Assembly: GCF_000717025.1 (NCBI RefSeq)
Contig: NZ_JNXG01000009.1
Coordinates: 1 to 64,000 of the forward strand
Direction: 5' to 3'
DNA length: 64,000 nt
Source of the DNA: Streptomyces atroolivaceus
Lineage (GTDB): Bacteria > Actinomycetota > Actinomycetes > Streptomycetales > Streptomycetaceae
The notes under the pieces are model-generated. The model had not been told where the DNA came from, searched no databases, and was given only the letters and a program-made list of their open reading frames with translations. Positions within the stretch are counted from its first letter, which is position 1; every line of letters starts with the position of its first letter. Positions 1 through 9,184 of the stretch are shown here, piece by piece. The translations under genes were made by a program, and so were the position numbers.

Positions 1-2811
1 CCGTTCCGTCGTCGGCGTTATTGGCTGGATTCGGGTTCGGGTTCGGGTGGTTCGGGTGATGTGGCGGTGTCGGGGCAGGTGGCTGCGGGGCATCCGTTGT
101 TGGTGGCTGTGCTGGATCATGTGGATTCGGACGGGGTGACGCTGACGGGTCGTCTGTCGTTGGACACCCACCCCTGGCTCGCCGACCACATGATGTCCGG
201 AAGCGTGATCGTCCCGGGCGCCGTGTTCGTCGAGCTCGCACTCCGGGCGGGTGACGAGGTGGAGTGCCCGCGGGTGGACGAGCTCATTCTGGAAGCCCCT
301 CTCCTCCTCACCGAGCGCGATTCCGCGGCCCTGCAGGTGGCCGTCGGCGCACCGGACGCCACGGGACGTCGGCCCGTCACCGTCTACGCCCGTACACCGG
401 CGGAGCAGAGCAGCCGGACCGCGCGGGACTGGACGCGTCACGCGAGCGGATACCTCACGGGGCAGGCGGCGCCGGCCACCGCAGGGGCTTCGCCGGCCGC
501 GTGGCCGCCGCACGGCGCCGAAGCCGTCGACGTGGACGCGCTGTACGCGCTGCTGACGGAGCAAGGATTCGACTACGGACCGCTGTTCCGTGGTCTGCGC
601 CGTGCGTGGCAGCGGGACGGTGAGGTCCTCGCCGAGGTCGCGCTCCCGCAGGACGCGGATGCGACTGGCTTCGGCCTGCACCCCGCACTGCTCGACGCCG
701 TGCTGCACGGCGGCGAGCTGTTCGCCGAGGACGACGTGGTCACCATGCCGTTCGCCTGGCGCGGCGTCACTCTGCACGCGACGGGCGCCACCGTGCTCCG
801 CGTACGGCTCGCCCGTGCGGACGAGGGCGGCGGCTACGCGATCACCGCGACGGACCCGGGGGACGGCCCGGTGCTGACGGTCGACTCGTTCGTGCCGCGG
901 GCCGTCTCCACGGACGAGTTGGGCGCGAACCTGGCGCACAACGACCTGTTCACGCTCGACTGGACCGCTGCCCCCGTGACCGCCGGGACGGGAGCCGGGC
1001 CGGAGGCGGACAAGGACGCCAGCCCCGTCTGGGCGGTCCTCGGCGCAGGTCCCGCGCTGCCCGACGCCACGTCGCACCCCGACCTGGCCGCTCTCCTGGC
1101 TTCGCCGAAGCCGATGCCCGACGCGGTGCTCTATGCGCCGCGGGTCCCCCTCGGCGAGCCGACGGCCGCCGTGCGTTCCACCACTGCGGAGGTGCTCGGG
1201 CTGCTCAACGAGTGGCTGACGGCCGAGCGTTGCCTCGCCGCCAGACTGGTCGTCGCGACCACGGGCGCCGGGCCCGTCGACGGTGCGGTGGCCGGGCTCG
1301 TGCGCGCTGCCCAGGCGGAGAACCCCGACCGGATCACGCTCGTGCATCTGGGGTCGGGCGAGATCCCGGCCGCGCTGCTCACCGAGGGCCTGCGTTCCCG
1401 CGAGCCGGAATTCGCCATCCGGGAGGGTGCGATACGGGTGGCCAGGCTGGTGCGTGCGACCGGTGCCGTGAAGGCCCCGGAGCCCGGCACGAGTGTGCTG
1501 GTCACAGGCGGTACGGGCGGCCTCGGCGCCGCTGTGGCCCGCCACCTCGCTGTACGCCACGGGGTACGCGAGCTGGTCCTCGTCAGCCGGCGCGGCCCCG
1601 AGGCGCCCGGCGCGCAGGAGCTGGTGGCCGAGCTCTCGGGCCACGGCGCCCGTGCGGTGCTCGTCGCCTGCGACGTCGGCGACCGCGAGGCCGTGGCACG
1701 GGTGCTCACCGACCACGCGGTCTCCGGCATCGTGCACGCGGCCGGTGTGCTCGACGACGGACTGATGGGTTCGCTGACGCCCGAGCGGTTCGACTCGGTG
1801 TTCCGCTCCAAGGCGGACGCGGCGTGGCACCTGCACGAGCTGGCCGAGGAACTGTCACTCGACCTCTCGATGTTCGTGATGTTCTCGTCGGCCGCCGGTA
1901 CGTTCGACGGCGCCGGGCAGGCCAACTACGCCGCCGCCAACGGGTTCCTGGACGCGCTCGCCGCGCACCGCCACCGCCTCGGACTGCCCGCGGCATCCCT
2001 GGCCTGGGGGCTGTGGGAGGAAAGCGCCGGCATGGCCGGGGCGCTCGGCGAAGCGGACCTGGAACGCATGCGCCGTTCGGGCATGGGGGCATTGTCGACG
2101 GCGGACGGCCTCGCGCTGTTCGACACGGCGGTGGGTCTGGAGTACCCCGTCGTGCTGCCGATGCGGCTGGACACGGTGGCTGTCGGCGAACGCGGGCACG
2201 ACGTACCGGCGATGCTGCGCGGCCTGGTCCGTACGGCTGGTACGCCGCAACGGCGCAGTGCGTCCTCCGCTCCCGCCGAGCCGGAGGTGTCGCTCGCCGA
2301 GCGCCTGGCGGCGATGCGTCCGCGGGAGCGCGCACCGTTCCTGCTCGACATCGTGCGTACGCAGGTCGCCGTCGTGCTCGGGCACGACGGGCCGCGCGAC
2401 ATCGATCCGAAGCGCGGCTTCACCGATTTCGGCGTCGACTCGCTCGCCGCCCTCGAACTGCGCAACCTGCTGGCCAAGCTGGCGGACGTACGCCTGCCGG
2501 CGACGCTGGTCTTCGACCACCCCACACCGCAGGCCGTCGCCGACCTGCTCTTCGACGAGCTGGTGGACGAGCCGGAGCCGGGTCTTCCGCTGGGCGCGGA
2601 GCTGGCCGCGATCGAGGAGGCGCTGCGTACGGCCGACCCGGCCGATGAGCAGTACGCGGCGGTCGTCACCCGGCTGCGGGGGCTCACCGCGGCGTGGGTG
2701 GGACCGGAGGAGGCGCAGGCGCGCGCGCGGGCGCAGGACGAGGAGGAGATCGAGTCGGCGACGGCGGAGGAGCTCTTCGGCATCCTGGACGGCGAACTGG
2801 GCGAGGAGTGA
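1..2811 (+). CDS. Modular type I polyketide synthase, 3' part (DH-KR-ACP + docking tail)
   Basis: Seen: the frame is open at the left edge and begins with the PFxxxRYWL linker that follows an AT domain, so this is the end of a larger protein. A dehydratase follows, with HxxxGxxxxP (His at residue 63 of the visible part) and the second acid in LLDAVLH (Asp 232). The ketoreductase has GGTGGLG near nt 1507, an LDD motif (residues 584-586, B-type) and the active Tyr 643. An ACP follows with GVDSL, Ser codon 2440-2442. The last ~75 residues are acidic and helical, like a C-terminal docking domain, and there is no thioesterase. Inferred: the module makes a D-hydroxy group that is dehydrated to a double bond, then hands the chain to another PKS protein. 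A GTG at 61 could be mistaken for a start. Codon use changes sharply near nt 165. Confidence 0.95.
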   Translation, partial: PFRRRRYWLDSGSGSGGSGDVAVSGQVAAGHPLLVAVLDHVDSDGVTLTGRLSLDTHPWLADHMMSGSVIVPGAVFVELALRAGDEVECPRVDELILEAPLLLTERDSAALQVAVGAPDATGRRPVTVYARTPAEQSSRTARDWTRHASGYLTGQAAPATAGASPAAWPPHGAEAVDVDALYALLTEQGFDYGPLFRGLRRAWQRDGEVLAEVALPQDADATGFGLHPALLDAVLHGGELFAEDDVVTMPFAWRGVTLHATGATVLRVRLARADEGGGYAITATDPGDGPVLTVDSFVPRAVSTDELGANLAHNDLFTLDWTAAPVTAGTGAGPEADKDASPVWAVLGAGPALPDATSHPDLAALLASPKPMPDAVLYAPRVPLGEPTAAVRSTTAEVLGLLNEWLTAERCLAARLVVATTGAGPVDGAVAGLVRAAQAENPDRITLVHLGSGEIPAALLTEGLRSREPEFAIREGAIRVARLVRATGAVKAPEPGTSVLVTGGTGGLGAAVARHLAVRHGVRELVLVSRRGPEAPGAQELVAELSGHGARAVLVACDVGDREAVARVLTDHAVSGIVHAAGVLDDGLMGSLTPERFDSVFRSKADAAWHLHELAEELSLDLSMFVMFSSAAGTFDGAGQANYAAANGFLDALAAHRHRLGLPAASLAWGLWEESAGMAGALGEADLERMRRSGMGALSTADGLALFDTAVGLEYPVVLPMRLDTVAVGERGHDVPAMLRGLVRTAGTPQRRSASSAPAEPEVSLAERLAAMRPRERAPFLLDIVRTQVAVVLGHDGPRDIDPKRGFTDFGVDSLAALELRNLLAKLADVRLPATLVFDHPTPQAVADLLFDELVDEPEPGLPLGAELAAIEEALRTADPADEQYAAVVTRLRGLTAAWVGPEEAQARARAQDEEEIESATAEELFGILDGELGEE

Positions 2812-2940
2812 CGGGAAGGCGACGGGGGGAGTGACGGGGAGACGACCGGGGAGGCGACGCGGGAGGCCGGTCGCGGCGGCAGGCACAGAACCGGCCTGCC
2901 CCCCCGGTCACCCCCCCTCCGAGGACCTGAGAAAGGGCCT

Positions 2941-3008
2941 CCGGTGCCTCCGGCCTCCAGGGCCTCCGGTGCCTCCGGCCTCCAGGGCCTCAAGGGCCTC
3001 AAGGGCCT
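2941..3008. repeat. 25-bp tandem duplication plus 9-bp repeats
   Basis: Bases 2941-2965 are repeated exactly at 2966-2990 (core CCTCCGGCCTCCAGGGCCT), followed by two copies of CAAGGGCCT at 2991-2999 and 3000-3008. It lies just downstream of the PKS gene. Probably replication slippage; no function is evident. Confidence 0.85.
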
Positions 3009-3138
3009 CCGGCCTCCACGACCGGCAGGGTTCGTTGCCCCTGCCGAGCCGAAGGCCCGCCCTCTTCCGGAGGTCCTGACGCGCTGCCGGAGCGGGCGTC
3101 GGGACCGCCGCGAGAGGACGGGCCGGATTCTGCGTTCT

Positions 3139-3177
3139 GTTCCTGTTCCTGTTCCTGTTCCCGTTACTGTTCCTGCC
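3139..3177. repeat. TGTTCC hexanucleotide microsatellite
   Basis: Repeats of TGTTCC run through 3139-3177, with one interrupted unit (CCGTTAC). On the complementary strand this is a G/A-rich tract. It lies between two convergent genes. Confidence 0.8.
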
Positions 3178-3223
3178 GCTCAGCGTGGTGCCGGGCGGGC
3201 CGCCGTACGGGCGACCGTGTCCG

Positions 3224-4420
3224 TCACCACGTGACGCGCAGCTCCGCCGGGCCTCGCACGATCACGCCGAACTTCCACTGGATGCTCTCGGGCGGGTCCA
3301 CCAGGCGCAGGTCCGGCAGCCGGGTCAGGAGCTCCCGCAGCGACTCCTGGAGTTCCATGCGGGCGAGCTGCGCGCCGATGCAGTGGTGGGGGCCGTGTCC
3401 GAAGGTCACGTGCGGGTTGTGGGCGCGTGCAAGGTCGATGGTCTCCGGGTCCTCGAAGACCTCCGGGTCCCGGTTGGCCGCGTGCAACGCGGGCAGCACG
3501 GGGTCGCCCGTGCGTACCAGGGTGTCCCTGAACCAGACGTCCTCGAGGGCGTACCGGGCGAACATCGCCGCCGTGTTGATCGGCACGTAGCGGAGCAGTT
3601 CCTCGACGGCCGTGGGCAGCAGTTCCGGCTCCTCGCGCAACTGCTTGACCAGCTCGGGCCGGGTGAGAAGGGTGTAGACGAAGCTGGGCAGAGCCGACGC
3701 CACCGTCTCCACGCCGCCCGTGAGCAGCCCGGCGCCGGCGAGCGCGATCAGCTCGGTGTCGTCGAGCTTGTCTCCGTTGTCCCGGGCGTAGACGAGCGCG
3801 CCGAGCAGGTCGTCGGTCGGCTCCTTGCGGCGCTGTGCGACCAGGTCGGCCATGTAGTCGTCGAGTTCCCCGCCGATCTCGAAGAGTACGTTCGCCTTCG
3901 CCGTCTCGTCGTTGGTGACGCCCTCGGTCCACCGGCGGAAGACGTGCCGGTCCTCGAACGGGACGCCGAGCAGATCACAGATCACGGTCACGGGCAGCAG
4001 CCGCGCGAAGTCCTCCACGATGTCGGCGGTCCCCTCACCCGCGATCATGTCGTCGACGATCCGCGACGCGAGTCCGCGTACCTCGGCGCGCATCTTCTCC
4101 ATGCGGCGGGCGGTGAACGCCTTCCCGACGAGCTTGCGCAGCCGGGTGTGGTCGGGCGGGTCCATGCCCATGATCCCGTCGCCGACCAGCTGGCCGCGCA
4201 GTCGCGGCTGGTCGAGGCCCTGTGCGATGGCGCGGCTGAACCGCGGGTCGGTCATCACGAGCTTCACGTCGTCGTAGCGCGTGGCCAGCCAGGAGGGCTC
4301 CCCGAAGGGCAGTCGCACGCGGCTCATCGGCTCGTCCTCGCGCAGCCGCGCGTACTGCGCGGAGACGCTGATGTCCTCCATGTCGAACGGATAGTCGCGT
4401 ATCCGCTTCTCGGTGCTCAT
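3224..4420 (-). CDS. Cytochrome P450 monooxygenase
   Basis: 398 residues, the usual length of a bacterial class I P450. Seen: I-helix motif around GGVETVAS, ExxR in EELLRYVP, and the heme loop FGHGPHHCIGAQLA with the cysteine ligand at residue 347, so it should be catalytically competent. The start is the ATG at 4420, behind AGGAGAACC; longer readings run into the upstream gene. Its ATG overlaps the stop of the adenylation gene (ATGA), so the two are translationally coupled. Known: P450s in macrolide and macrolactam clusters hydroxylate or epoxidise the aglycone late in the pathway, using ferredoxin partners usually encoded elsewhere. Inferred: tailoring oxidation of this cluster's polyketide; the site cannot be told from sequence. 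Confidence 0.93.
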   Translation of the reverse strand: MSTEKRIRDYPFDMEDISVSAQYARLREDEPMSRVRLPFGEPSWLATRYDDVKLVMTDPRFSRAIAQGLDQPRLRGQLVGDGIMGMDPPDHTRLRKLVGKAFTARRMEKMRAEVRGLASRIVDDMIAGEGTADIVEDFARLLPVTVICDLLGVPFEDRHVFRRWTEGVTNDETAKANVLFEIGGELDDYMADLVAQRRKEPTDDLLGALVYARDNGDKLDDTELIALAGAGLLTGGVETVASALPSFVYTLLTRPELVKQLREEPELLPTAVEELLRYVPINTAAMFARYALEDVWFRDTLVRTGDPVLPALHAANRDPEVFEDPETIDLARAHNPHVTFGHGPHHCIGAQLARMELQESLRELLTRLPDLRLVDPPESIQWKFGVIVRGPAELRVTW

Positions 4421-6105
4421 CGTGGTTCTCCTGCTTTCCTCGCCGGCTGGTCCGCCGTGCTCGTGCTGCTCGTGCTGCCCGTACTGCTCGTGCTGCCCGT
4501 ACTGCTCGTGCTGCTCGTGCTGTTCATGGCGTCGGTGCCGCCACGGCCGCCCCCGCTCGCGCCGCCGTTGCCGAACAGGTCCTGCGCGTACGCGGTCAAC
4601 CGCAGTCTGTCGACCTTCCTGTTCGCGTTGAGCGGGAACTCGGGCAGGTGGTGGTAGTGCCTGGGCAGAACTCCTGCGGGGAGATGACCGCGCAGCCGCC
4701 CGACGAGCCTTGCCGTGGGCACGGCCTCGCCCGTGTAGAAGGCGGCCAGCTCCGTGCCGGTCGCGCCCGTCACCGCCACGGCGACGGCGTCCCGTACGTC
4801 GCACATGCGCAACGCCTGCTCGACCTCCGCGAGTTCGACGCGCCAGCCCTGCACCTGGACCTGTGCGTCCCGGCGCCCCAGGTAGACGAGCTCGTCACCG
4901 TCCAGCCTGCGGACGCGGTCCCCCGTGCGGTACCAGCGGCGCCCGTCGCGCTCGAAGAACCTGCCCTGCTCGTCCCCGGGATCGAGGTACCCGGCGGCGA
5001 GCTGAGGCCCGCTGACACACAGCTCGCCCTCACCGTCGCACGGCTCGCCGTCGTCACCGAGCAGCAGGTGACTGTGGCCCGCGTGAACCGTGCCGATCGG
5101 CGAGAGGCCGTTGACGGCCGCCTGCGGGGAGCGCTCGCTCGACCAGCGGTGCGCCGCGATCGTGATGGTCAGCTCCGTCGGTCCGTACAGGTTCTCGAGC
5201 GTCGACGCCGGCGCGGAGCGCTGCCAGTCCTCCGCGTCCCGGCACTTCAGCGCCTCCCCGGCGAACAGGCTCCAGCGCAGCCCGGACAGCGCACCTTCAC
5301 CGAGGCCGCCCACACGGCGTACGAGGTCGATGGCGCTCGGGGTCGAGAACCACACCGTCATCCCCTGCTGCGCGATGAAGGCGGGGAGGTCGACGTAGGC
5401 CCCCGGAGGGATCGTCACGGCGGTCGCGCCCGCACCCCATGCGCAGAACAGGTCGAAGGCGCCGCAGTCGAAGTTCAGGTCGAAGGCCTGGGAGAACACG
5501 TCACCAGGTCCGAAGTCGTACCTCGCGTCGGCCAGCCGGAAGTAGTGCTCGGTGCCACCGTGGGTGAGGACCACACCCTTGGGCCTGCCCGTGGACCCCG
5601 ACGTGAAGAGGTAGTACGCCGGATCGTCCGGCTTGACCGTCGCGGGCTCGTCGAGGGCGGTGGCGCCGTCCAGCGGCAGCCGCACCCCGGGCACCCGCGC
5701 CCCGTCCGAGGCCTCCGGTGCGAGCACGGACACCTCGGCGAGGCCGTCCAGTACGTCCGGGAGGACGGCGAGCCCGTCGTGGTCGGCCACGATCGCGTGG
5801 ACGCCCGCCGCCTCGATGATCTGACGGGTCCGGCTCGCGGGGAAGTCGGGCCGCAGCGGGACGACGGCCGCGCCCGCGTACAACGCCGCGAGGACGCCCG
5901 TGTAGGCCGTGAGGCCCCTGGAGGCGAGGACACCGACGGCGGGACTGCCCGTACGCGCGAGTGAGCCACCCCAGCTCAATGCCAGGTCATGCATCTGGGC
6001 ATAGGTGCGGGATTCCTTTCCCGCGCGCGCGGCGAATCCGTCGGGAGAGGCTGCGAGACCCCGGAGGAACCTCGAATGCAGAGCGTACTCCGCGCTTTCT
6101 GCCAT
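4417..6105 (-). CDS. Stand-alone adenylation enzyme, probable alpha-amino-acid ligase (VinM/IdnL7-like)
   Basis: 562 residues of the ANL superfamily. Seen: A3 loop TSGSTGRPKG, A5 LYGPTELT, A7 YRTGDR, A8 near QGWRVELAEVE and the A10 lysine in NANRKVDR. The A4 segment reads FDCGAF, keeping the aspartate that salt-bridges the alpha-amino group of a substrate. No carrier or condensation domain is attached. Known: in vicenistatin- and incednine-type pathways a second discrete adenylation enzyme adds a small amino acid (often Ala) to the beta-aminoacyl-ACP as an N-protecting group. Inferred: this is that enzyme, because its code looks like an ordinary NRPS code; the two adenylation roles could be swapped. 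Start ATG 6105 follows GGAG. The C-terminus is low-complexity Ser/Thr from a DNA repeat. Confidence 0.8.
   Translation of the reverse strand: MAESAEYALHSRFLRGLAASPDGFAARAGKESRTYAQMHDLALSWGGSLARTGSPAVGVLASRGLTAYTGVLAALYAGAAVVPLRPDFPASRTRQIIEAAGVHAIVADHDGLAVLPDVLDGLAEVSVLAPEASDGARVPGVRLPLDGATALDEPATVKPDDPAYYLFTSGSTGRPKGVVLTHGGTEHYFRLADARYDFGPGDVFSQAFDLNFDCGAFDLFCAWGAGATAVTIPPGAYVDLPAFIAQQGMTVWFSTPSAIDLVRRVGGLGEGALSGLRWSLFAGEALKCRDAEDWQRSAPASTLENLYGPTELTITIAAHRWSSERSPQAAVNGLSPIGTVHAGHSHLLLGDDGEPCDGEGELCVSGPQLAAGYLDPGDEQGRFFERDGRRWYRTGDRVRRLDGDELVYLGRRDAQVQVQGWRVELAEVEQALRMCDVRDAVAVAVTGATGTELAAFYTGEAVPTARLVGRLRGHLPAGVLPRHYHHLPEFPLNANRKVDRLRLTAYAQDLFGNGGASGGGRGGTDAMNSTSSTSSTGSTSSTGSTSSTSTADQPARKAGEPR
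4450..4527. repeat. Low-complexity CTCGTGCTG repeat inside the adenylation gene 3' end
   Basis: Alternating GCTCGTGCTG and GCCCGTACTG units encode, on the minus strand, a Ser/Thr/Gly run (repeats of STSSTG) after the A10 motif. The tail is probably unstructured and variable in copy number. Confidence 0.75.
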
Positions 6106-6122
6106 GCTCGACTCCGCTGTGA

Positions 6123-6138
6123 TTAGGGGTGGTTGACA
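6123..6138 (+). promoter_or_regulatory. TTAGGGGT heptamer next to a TTGACA -35-like element
   Basis: TTAGGGGT at 6123-6130 lies 2 bases upstream of TTGACA (6133-6138), in the divergent region between the adenylation gene and the ACP gene. The same heptamer recurs in other cluster promoters (6501, 12902, 14371, 19100, 21531, 21572, 29020). Inferred: binding site of a pathway activator. A -10 is less clear; TAGGCT at 6163 is too far from TTGACA for a standard spacer. Confidence 0.55.
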
Positions 6139-6246
6139 GTCGATGAAAGCCACTCCTGCAACTAGGCTCGTTGCTCAACGATCGGGCGTGAATAGCGTCC
6201 TGGCAACCCTTGATTCCAGCGGATGCGACTCCGGAGTGAAGCAATC

Positions 6247-6486
6247 ATGTGGGACACCCAGTTCGAGGAACTGCTGCGCAACTACCTGCCGTATCTCGGG
6301 GCGGGAGAGCCCCTCGAGGAGAACCTGCCGCTGCGCGACGTGGGGCTCGACTCCATGGCGATGGTCGAGCTGCTCTCGTCCATAGAGAGCAGCTACGACG
6401 TGCGGTTCGCGGACGAGGCCATGAGCATGGAGAACTTCGAGACTCCGGCTCGACTCTGGCGGACGCTGGAGTCGGTCAGGGCCTGA
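6247..6486 (+). CDS. Discrete acyl carrier protein for the starter unit (VinL-like)
   Basis: 79 residues, a single free-standing ACP. Seen: phosphopantetheine attachment motif DVGLDSMAMVELL, then the helix III region ending ETPARLWRTLE. The start is the ATG at 6247 with GGAG upstream; an in-frame ATG at 6223 has no good ribosome site. Known: in macrolactam pathways a discrete ACP carries the beta-amino acid while a second amino acid is added, then delivers the dipeptide to the first PKS module through a dedicated acyltransferase. Its position between two adenylation genes fits that role. It is divergent from the 6105 gene and is followed 55 bases later by the second adenylation gene. Confidence 0.88.
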   Translation: MWDTQFEELLRNYLPYLGAGEPLEENLPLRDVGLDSMAMVELLSSIESSYDVRFADEAMSMENFETPARLWRTLESVRA

Positions 6487-6500
6487 CGGCAGCGTGGACA

Positions 6501-6518
6501 TAGGGGTCGGCTAGGGGT
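6501..6518 (+). promoter_or_regulatory. Direct repeat of TAGGGGT, 11-bp period
   Basis: TAGGGGT occurs at 6501-6507 and again at 6512-6518, one helical turn apart, between the ACP stop and the adenylation start at 6542. The same heptamer is found in other promoters of the cluster. The second copy is only 23 bases from the ATG, so it may control initiation into 6542 or act as an internal operator. Confidence 0.5.
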
Positions 6519-6541
6519 GACCGGAACAGACGGAGGCGGAG

Positions 6542-8218
6542 ATGGGCCGGGAAATATTCATGCGCGGGCACAATTGGACGGAACGGCTGCACGAGTTCCT
6601 GCTGCTCGGCGCGAAACTCACCCCGGAGAAACCGGCGGTGGTCGAATACCAGGGAAATGAGACGGGTTTCCTTTCGTACCGGCAGCTGCAGGACCGGGTC
6701 GTCGGCTATGCCAAGACGCTGGACGAACTGGGTCTCGACGTCGGTGACCGCGTCATCCTGGAGGCCGACACCTCCGCCTCGTCCATCGCCGCGTTCCTGG
6801 CGTGCTCCTCCCGGGGCCTGCCGTTCGTGCCCGTCAGCCCCGAGACCCCGGCGAAGCGGCTCCAGTCGATCCTCGACACCATCCGGCCCTCGTTCTACCT
6901 CCAGGCGGACGACGGCCGAAGGGACGGCATCCCCGAGCAGGTCGGTACGGGCCGCTTCGGCGGGTCGGGCGTCACCATCGAGCGGGCCGCGGCGCCGCGC
7001 GTGCGCCACCGGCGCGAGATCGTCGGGGCCGACCCCGCCTACGTGGTCTTCACCTCCGGCACCACCGGGCGCCCCAAGGGCGTCGTGATGAGCCACCGCG
7101 GGATCCTCGCGTTCTACCGGGGGATGCTGCAGCACGGCATCGTGGGCCCGGAGAGCCGGGTCGCGACGACGGCGCCGCTCCAGTTCGACTTCTCCCTGCT
7201 CGACATCGGGCTGGCGCTCGGCTCGGGGGCGACGATCGCGCCCGTGCCGAGGTCGCTGCTGCGCTGGCCACGGCGGTTCGTCAAGTTCCTCCGCGACGCC
7301 GAGGTCACCCAGGTCAACGGTGCGCCGTCGATCTGGCGTCCCGTGCTCCGTCACGAGCCGGCGCAACTGGCCGAGCTGGGCGAGCAGATCCGGGGCGTCC
7401 TGTACTCCGGCGAGTCGTTCCCGCTGCCCGAGCTACGGCACCTGCAGGAGCTGCTGCCGGAGGCGCGGATCGTGAACTGCTACGGCAGCACCGAGTCCAT
7501 CGCGTGTTCGTTCACCGACGTTCCCCGCCCCCTGCCGGAGGACATGGAGCGGATGTCGATCGGATTCGCCCACCCCGGCGCCGAGATGACGCTGTTCGAC
7601 GACGACGGCGCGCCCGTCACGGAACCAGGAGCCGACGGCCAGATCCATCTGCGCAGCTCCTCGCTGTTCACGGCCTACTGGGGCGACCCCGCCGCGACGG
7701 ACCAGGCCCTGGTGCTCGACCCGGGGGCCCCGGAGTCCGGACAGACGGTGTTCCGTACGGGCGACATCGCGACGCGGGGTGAGAACGGCGAGCTCTACCT
7801 CGTCGGACGCGCCGACTCGATGGTCAAGATCCGCGGCAACCGCGTCGAGCTCGGTGAGGTGGAGCGCAAGGCGGCCGAGTTCGCGGGCGTCGCCTCCGTC
7901 AGTGCCGTACTGATACCCAAGGAAGGCGCCGACCCCGTGCTCGCGCTCTTCGTGGTCCTCACCCCCGAGGCCCAGAAGGGTGGCCCGTTCGACGAGATGG
8001 GGCTCTGCGCCTTCTGCATGGAGGACCTGCCCGGCTACATGGCGCCGCAGGAGATCCACGTACTGGACGAGCTGCCCGTCACACCCAACGGGAAGATCGA
8101 CCGCCCCGCCCTCCGGGAGATCAGCGAGGCGGCGGCCGGCGCCGGCCGGGTCACGGCGGTCAAGCCCGCGTCGGCCGAGGCTGCAGCACCGACCTCGGAC
8201 CGATCTGGTCGACCCTGA
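6542..8218 (+). CDS. Stand-alone adenylation enzyme, probable beta-amino-acid:ACP ligase (VinN/IdnL1-like)
   Basis: 558 residues, ANL fold without carrier domain. Seen: TSGTTGRPKG (A3), NCYGSTES (A5), FRTGDIA (A7), KIRGNRVELGEVE (A8) and TPNGKIDRPAL (A10) with its lysine. In A4 the stretch LQFDFSLLD keeps an aspartate at the amino-recognition position but departs from normal alpha-amino-acid codes. Known: VinN/IdnL1-type enzymes activate a beta-amino acid and load a discrete ACP. Inferred: it loads a 3-amino acid, probably 3-aminobutyrate given the aminomutase nearby, onto the ACP at 6247. Start ATG 6542 lies behind GGAGGCGGAG. Its 3' end overlaps the acyltransferase gene on the other strand by 59 bases. 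Confidence 0.82.
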   Translation: MGREIFMRGHNWTERLHEFLLLGAKLTPEKPAVVEYQGNETGFLSYRQLQDRVVGYAKTLDELGLDVGDRVILEADTSASSIAAFLACSSRGLPFVPVSPETPAKRLQSILDTIRPSFYLQADDGRRDGIPEQVGTGRFGGSGVTIERAAAPRVRHRREIVGADPAYVVFTSGTTGRPKGVVMSHRGILAFYRGMLQHGIVGPESRVATTAPLQFDFSLLDIGLALGSGATIAPVPRSLLRWPRRFVKFLRDAEVTQVNGAPSIWRPVLRHEPAQLAELGEQIRGVLYSGESFPLPELRHLQELLPEARIVNCYGSTESIACSFTDVPRPLPEDMERMSIGFAHPGAEMTLFDDDGAPVTEPGADGQIHLRSSSLFTAYWGDPAATDQALVLDPGAPESGQTVFRTGDIATRGENGELYLVGRADSMVKIRGNRVELGEVERKAAEFAGVASVSAVLIPKEGADPVLALFVVLTPEAQKGGPFDEMGLCAFCMEDLPGYMAPQEIHVLDELPVTPNGKIDRPALREISEAAAGAGRVTAVKPASAEAAAPTSDRSGRP

Positions 8219-9131
8219 AGTTACGGGTGGTGCGCGGCACGCGTGAGAACAGGCTGTCCGGGCCTGCCACACACAGGTCGCGCACCCCCGACCGCAGCAG
8301 GGTGTCCACCACGGCGGGCCACACCACCGGTTTGACGAACCCGTCCAGCAGCATGCCGCGGACGCCGTCCGCCGTCGTACGCACGGAGCCGTCCTGGTCG
8401 GCGACGACCGGGATCCGGGGGTCCGCGAACCGCAGCTCGCCGAACAGCTCCGCCTCCACCTTGTCGCGCAGCGGCGCGAACAGGCTCGCGTGCATCGGCG
8501 GGTCCATCGTGTAGAGGGGCATCCCGCCCTCCGCGCGCAGCCGCTTCTGGAACCACTCCAGCCGCTCGTCGCGCAGCGACAGCATGTAGAAGTCGTCGTC
8601 GATGTGGCACGAGATCTCGTGCCACTCGCCCGATGCCGTCAGCTCCGCGCTGATCGTGTCCAGAACCGCGCGCGGGGTCCGGGCGAACGAGTGCGTGACG
8701 ATGCCGGGGCACTCCTCGGTGAAGAACGCGGCCTCGTAGCGGGCCAGCCGTGAGGTGAGCCGTACGGCGTCGCCGAAGGCCAGGGCGCCCGAGTACACGG
8801 CGGCGCCCTTCCCGCCGAAGCTGGGGCCGGCGCAGAACTGCGGGCTGACGCCCTGGGTGGTCTCGGCCCAGCGCGCGAGCGCGAGACAGACGACCAGGAA
8901 GGCGATCTGCGCCTCCTCGCTGTAGTCGCTCGTGCTGTCCTTGTACCGCGCGAACACGTCGTATCCGACCGTGTCGGAGGCCTCGGCGAGCATCTCGCTC
9001 GCCACCGGGTCGATCAGCAGGAACTTCCCGGAGACCGAGAAGTCCTGCGGGCCCATCCCGGGAAAGACGATCCCGGTGACACCGCCGGGCACTCCGCCGG
9101 TCTCCTCGGCCTGCTGGGACTTGCTCTCCAT
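8160..9131 (-). CDS. ACP-directed acyltransferase, malonyl-transferase fold (VinK-like)
   Basis: 323 residues, FabD/AT fold. Seen: nucleophile motif GPSFGGKG and the partner histidine in PPMHASLF; the N-terminus starts with IVFPGMGPQ, the usual first strand. It is a single trans-acting AT, not part of a PKS module. Known: VinK-family proteins move the dipeptidyl (amino-acyl-beta-aminoacyl) group from the discrete ACP to the loading ACP of the PKS instead of handling malonyl-CoA. Inferred: same role here, from its position in a complete starter cassette. Start ATG 9131 has GAGGAG upstream. It is 53 bases after the PLP-enzyme gene, in the same minus-strand operon. Confidence 0.82.
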   Translation of the reverse strand: MESKSQQAEETGGVPGGVTGIVFPGMGPQDFSVSGKFLLIDPVASEMLAEASDTVGYDVFARYKDSTSDYSEEAQIAFLVVCLALARWAETTQGVSPQFCAGPSFGGKGAAVYSGALAFGDAVRLTSRLARYEAAFFTEECPGIVTHSFARTPRAVLDTISAELTASGEWHEISCHIDDDFYMLSLRDERLEWFQKRLRAEGGMPLYTMDPPMHASLFAPLRDKVEAELFGELRFADPRIPVVADQDGSVRTTADGVRGMLLDGFVKPVVWPAVVDTLLRSGVRDLCVAGPDSLFSRVPRTTRNFRVDQIGPRSVLQPRPTRA

Positions 9132-9184
9132 GCGTGCTGCTCCTCAGTCTCTCGCGCCTCGGCCCGTCGCCGGCCGTCGTCCTG

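Larger units (their letters stand above)
2812..3223. other. Intergenic region between convergent PKS and P450 genes
   Basis: About 410 bases with no convincing gene. It is dominated by simple and tandem repeats, listed separately. I see no clean long hairpin with a T-run, so the terminator for the PKS transcript is not obvious. Confidence 0.6.
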
